This document shows positions 7,432-9,326 of a stretch of 9,326 nucleotides of DNA, in pieces. A program made the position numbers and the translations under genes. Below the pieces are notes generated by a model that saw nothing but the letters and a program-made list of their open reading frames with translations, made no database searches and was not told where the DNA came from. Origin of the DNA: Ignavibacteria bacterium (GTDB taxonomy: Bacteria; Bacteroidota; Ignavibacteria; Tepidaquicellales; Tepidaquicellaceae); assembly GCA_018058125.1 (NCBI GenBank), contig JAGPCH010000035.1, forward strand, positions 1-9,326, in the 5' to 3' direction. The first letter of the stretch is position 1; each line of letters starts with the position of its first letter.

Positions 7432-7974
7432 CTAACTCGAAATGTTTATGCGTTTTTTTATCAAACTGATCTGTCCTCTGTGATTTATCTCGTCTTCAAA
7501 TGTATGAAACCACATAAAATAATTATTGCCTGTTTGACCCCAGATATCAGATTCTTTATGTAACCATTCATCATCTTTTTCTTTAAACAATCTGTAAGTT
7601 TCATCCCTTATATCATTGAGTTTACTTAAATAATAATCGAGATCATTTCCTTTTATCTCATTCCGGCCTTTTTCTCCCAGATCCAAAGCAGTAAGCCAGA
7701 TCTTATATTCTTCTTCTGTTAAATCCCTTTCTTCAAAACAACACTTCTGATAAAAGAACTCAACAGAAGCTATATGCAATAATAACGCGCCTATGGAATT
7801 ACTTTCTTCATCAAGTTGAAAATCCAGTTCTTTAACAGTAAGACCTTCCACTGATGATAAAGTTACTTGCCTTGCATAATTAATCATGCAGATCAATCGA
7901 CTTATGTCATGCGAATATCCGGGTATATCCTTTATCAGTAAAGTATCTTCAGGTTTGATTATCTGGTTTTTCAT
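7432..7974 (-). CDS. DinB-like / DUF664 four-helix protein
   Basis: This 180-residue protein matches the usual length of DinB-superfamily proteins, which are metal-binding four-helix bundles. Some members act as thiol transferases; many have no known role. Supporting motifs are SIGALLLHIASVEFFYQ (His67, typical first metal ligand, with the HxxxVE pattern) and WFHTFEDEINHRGQI (155-169), the family's C-terminal signature ending in HRGQ. In the common form of that signature (EHEVHHRGQ) a His lies four residues before the last His. Here that place is Asp161, with His157 and His165 retained, so the metal site may be altered. The start is the ATG at 7974-7972, with no Shine-Dalgarno sequence. It converges on the gene ending at 7343 and appears monocistronic. 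The family call is firm; the biochemical role is unknown. Confidence 0.85.
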   Translation of the reverse strand: MKNQIIKPEDTLLIKDIPGYSHDISRLICMINYARQVTLSSVEGLTVKELDFQLDEESNSIGALLLHIASVEFFYQKCCFEERDLTEEEYKIWLTALDLGEKGRNEIKGNDLDYYLSKLNDIRDETYRLFKEKDDEWLHKESDIWGQTGNNYFMWFHTFEDEINHRGQISLIKKRINISS

Positions 7975-8016
7975 ATTAATTGAGTTCTTACTTTTATAAT
8001 TAAAGTTTTTTTTTAT

Positions 8017-8109
8017 TTACATAAAAGCTTCCACACTCTCATTTGACATTGCTCTTCTCGGATTTTCTCTCGAAAATATCAATCTCATTTACTTCTGAGA
8101 TAATTTAAT
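8017..8109 (-). pseudogene. Relic of the 3' end of a radical SAM gene
   Basis: The minus strand encodes MRLIFSRENPRRAMSNES followed by VEAFM and a TAA stop at 8019-8017. This aligns without gaps to the end of the radical SAM gene at the right edge (MRRIVPRENPRRVMSNES, VEAFV, stop), at a constant offset of 786 bp. Of 44 bp (8027-8070 versus 8813-8856), 41 are identical, and about 81% are identical over 69 bp. Immediately upstream in the same frame there is a TAA at 8091-8089 where the intact gene has Phe. Beyond it only traces match (a shared Leu-Lys and TAAATTAT). Several differences are synonymous (Ser TCA/TCG, Ala GCT/GCA), which suggests a formerly functional paralog rather than a fresh duplication. 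No longer translatable as a radical SAM protein. Confidence 0.8.
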
Positions 8110-8170
8110 CTGTATGGGATAAAAAATTAAGCTGCAACTTCAACCGAATCACTTATCCAACCCTTCTTCT

Positions 8171-8293
8171 ATGAAAATTGCATATTTCATAATATTATTT
8201 TTACTTGTTTTGTCTTTATCTTTTTTTTTATATGTGATACTAAAATTAACTAGGATACTTCATCATGAGTACCAATATCAATTAATAGAATAG
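8171..8293 (+). CDS. Possible 40-residue single-span membrane peptide
   Basis: ATG at 8171 opens a 40-codon frame whose residues 3-26 are almost entirely hydrophobic (IAYFIILFLLVLSLSFFLYV), followed by a short polar tail (LKLTRILHHEYQYQLIE). It has no Shine-Dalgarno sequence or clear promoter. Its last 44 bases overlap the antisense strand of the broken toxin gene, so the tail may be fortuitous. It could be a small membrane peptide, a decayed fragment of a larger membrane protein, or chance in T-rich DNA. Confidence 0.2.
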   Translation: MKIAYFIILFLLVLSLSFFLYVILKLTRILHHEYQYQLIE

Positions 8294-8516
8294 TATTATC
8301 ATCAATAAATTCAAAAATGATTCTGTAGCTATAATTGATACTAAATGCCCAACTTCCCTTTAGTGACCCGCTAAGTTTGTGAGTCTTTAATTTTTATCGA
8401 ATGGATTTTTTTGAAAAGGCATCAATTGAATTCCAAAAAGATTTCTTTAAAAGCGGAGAGTTACTTACTTTTTTCTTATAACTTTTTTTAAAGCCACTAT
8501 CCCATGTAATTTTCAT
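8250..8516 (-). pseudogene. RelE/YafQ-like toxin gene with in-frame stop
   Basis: From the ATG at 8516-8514 the frame reads MKITWDSGFKKSYKKK for 40 codons, meets TAA at 8396-8394, and then continues in the same frame for 47 codons to TAG at 8252-8250. The second part (KLKTHKLSGSLKGSW, YSYRIIFEF, ILLIDIGTHDEV) is the conserved core and C-terminus of RelE-superfamily toxins, ribosome-dependent mRNA endonucleases. His84 in GTHDEV sits where YafQ-type toxins have a catalytic His. The full length of 88 codons is normal for the family, so one nonsense change is the only visible lesion. I see no frameshift and no start codon just after the stop for re-initiation. The ATG overlaps the antitoxin stop by one base (TGATG), the usual translational coupling of these pairs. 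The predicted 40-residue product lacks the catalytic part. Confidence 0.85.
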
Positions 8517-8731
8517 CAATCATTCTCTAGATCTTTATATAATTCTTCCAGATTACCTGTTTTAACTTTTCCTTTTTTCAGATTAGATCTTGATTCTTTT
8601 ACTCTTTTAATAATTCTTTTTCTGCTTTCTTTGGAGAGTTGATTATTTATGACTTCGAATACATATTCCTTTTCGTTTGATGAAAAGTTTTCAAAGGTTT
8701 CCAGAAATTTATTTATCTTTAATGCTTCCAT
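8516..8731 (-). CDS. Antitoxin of a type II toxin-antitoxin pair
   Basis: This 71-residue protein begins at the ATG at 8731-8729. It is highly charged and helical: ETFENFSSNEKEYVFEVINN, then KESRKRIIKRVKESRSNLKKG, ending VKTGNLEELYKDLEND. The pattern of a helical N-terminus, a Lys/Arg/Glu-rich middle and a G(K)VKTGNLEEL-type C-terminus is that of small antitoxins frequently paired with RelE/YafQ-like toxins. The C-terminal tail probably wraps and blocks the toxin. The N-terminal half may dimerise or bind the operator, but I cannot identify a classic DNA-binding fold. It precedes the toxin with a 1-base overlap. The antitoxin is intact while its toxin is broken. Confidence 0.8.
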   Translation of the reverse strand: MEALKINKFLETFENFSSNEKEYVFEVINNQLSKESRKRIIKRVKESRSNLKKGKVKTGNLEELYKDLEND

Positions 8732-8756
8732 ATTAAATATTTTTTCAAAACTTACT

Positions 8757-8764
8757 CAAATATA
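8757..8764 (-). promoter_or_regulatory. Bacteroidota-type -7 box for the toxin-antitoxin pair
   Basis: The minus strand reads TATATTTG, an exact match to TAnnTTTG. It is placed to give a leader of about 20 nt before the antitoxin ATG at 8731. A matching -33 element is not obvious. It lies in the 71-bp gap after the radical SAM stop at 8803, so the pair can be transcribed independently. Confidence 0.4.
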
Positions 8765-8802
8765 TTTAATTTTTCACTAACTTAATTTTTACAATTGAGT
8801 TT

Positions 8803-9326
8803 TCAAACAAATGCTTCCACACTCTCATTCGACATAACTCTTCTCGGATTTTCTCTTGGTACTATTCTTCTCATAAAATCAAAGAATAATTTAGTTGTCG
8901 TACAGGATGGACAGATGCCAATGTCTCCGTCCCATATTTCATCGCAGAATGCCTCGGGCAGGTTTTTATGGATTAACTCTGTTGCTCTTTCGTGTACATC
9001 CCATACCCATTGTGATTTTGGCGCGGCATTTCCTTCGTATTCTGTTCCGACCATCGGTATGAACGGACTCATGATCGGGAATATTCCTTCTGAAGACAAG
9101 TAATCTATTCCGGTTAATACTGATTCCATTGGTTCGAGTCCTACTACAAACGAACTTAATGCTCTCGCAGGTTTGAGCAGATCTCTTGCTTCTTTTAATG
9201 ATTCGATCCATCTCTCTCTTCCGACTCTTCTTGTTTTGCCTGGGCAGATCAGATTGAATATTTGTTCATCCCAGATCTCCAGATTGAATGCAACCGAACT
9301 AATTCCGGTCGAACATAAATATTCAG
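8803..9326 (-). CDS. Radical SAM family protein, C-terminal part
   Basis: The frame is open from the right edge to TGA at 8805-8803, giving 173 visible residues; the N-terminus with the expected CxxxCxxC cluster motif lies outside. An internal ATG at 9129 is not the start, because the preceding residues are clearly conserved coding sequence. The visible part has a strand/helix alternation typical of the second half of a radical SAM barrel: SSVAFNLEIWDEQIFNLICPGK, split by its loop, then GRERWIESLKEARDLL, FVVGLEP, and GIFPIMSPFIPMVGTEYEG. Near the end ICPSC supplies Cys138 and Cys141 of the fragment, possibly ligands of an auxiliary cluster or metal. The family call rests on this pattern, and I cannot name the reaction. 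Downstream on the same strand lie the toxin-antitoxin pair and a relic of a paralogous 3' end. Confidence 0.75.
   Translation of the reverse strand, partial: EYLCSTGISSVAFNLEIWDEQIFNLICPGKTRRVGRERWIESLKEARDLLKPARALSSFVVGLEPMESVLTGIDYLSSEGIFPIMSPFIPMVGTEYEGNAAPKSQWVWDVHERATELIHKNLPEAFCDEIWDGDIGICPSCTTTKLFFDFMRRIVPRENPRRVMSNESVEAFV
8813..8856. repeat. Imperfect direct repeat, right copy (partner 8027-8070)
   Basis: These 44 bp match 8027-8070 at 41 positions in the same orientation. They are the 3' coding end of the intact radical SAM gene. The two copies bracket the toxin-antitoxin pair, with the starts 786 bp apart. Confidence 0.9.

Noticed and set aside
8803..9129. Treating the ATG at 9129 as the true start of a 108-residue protein
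   Set aside because: The frame remains open and conserved-looking to the window edge, so the gene is a partial radical SAM protein.
8795..9211. Plus-strand 102-codon frame and minus-strand 81-codon frame
   Set aside because: Both are shadows of the radical SAM frame; the 81-codon frame is Arg-rich from frame shifting and has no start context.

Overview
The window is AT-rich bacterial DNA. It probably comes from the Bacteroidota/Ignavibacteria (FCB) group. Two predicted secreted proteins end in the type IX secretion sorting domain with the signature QNYPNPFNP, the form typical of Ignavibacteria and relatives. Most starts lack a Shine-Dalgarno sequence, and one start has a Bacteroidota-like -7 box (TAnnTTTG form). 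The phylum is an inference; no rRNA or other phylogenetic marker is present.

Layout, left to right. Positions 1-532 (minus) hold the N-terminal part of a secreted protein with an HEHFH zinc-protease-like motif; it runs off the left edge. Positions 4927 to 706 (minus) look like a three-gene operon. It encodes a TMTC-like GT-C glycosyltransferase with TPR repeats (TTG start), a small four-helix membrane protein, and a secreted Asp-box beta-propeller with a type IX sorting domain. Divergent from this, on the plus strand, are a TMEM175-type potassium channel (5170-5748) and a secreted protein with a Rossmann/ThuA-like domain and a type IX sorting domain (5982-7343). The latter is closed by a strong hairpin terminator shared with a convergent DinB-like gene (7432-7974, minus).

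The right end (about 8017-9326, minus) is a small decayed accessory patch. A radical SAM gene enters from the right edge and ends at 8803. It is followed by a type II toxin-antitoxin pair: the antitoxin is intact and the RelE/YafQ-like toxin is interrupted by an in-frame TAA. Beyond the pair is a 93-bp relic of the 3' end of a second radical SAM gene, about 80% identical to the intact 3' end over its last 69 bp. The toxin-antitoxin pair therefore lies between two imperfect direct repeats about 786 bp apart.

Functionally, the window combines cell-surface and secretion biology (two sorting-domain cargo proteins, a putative protein O-glycosyltransferase, a putative secreted metalloprotease) with ion transport and remnants of a toxin-antitoxin insertion or gene duplication. 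I see no CRISPR array, tRNA, rRNA or insertion sequence.
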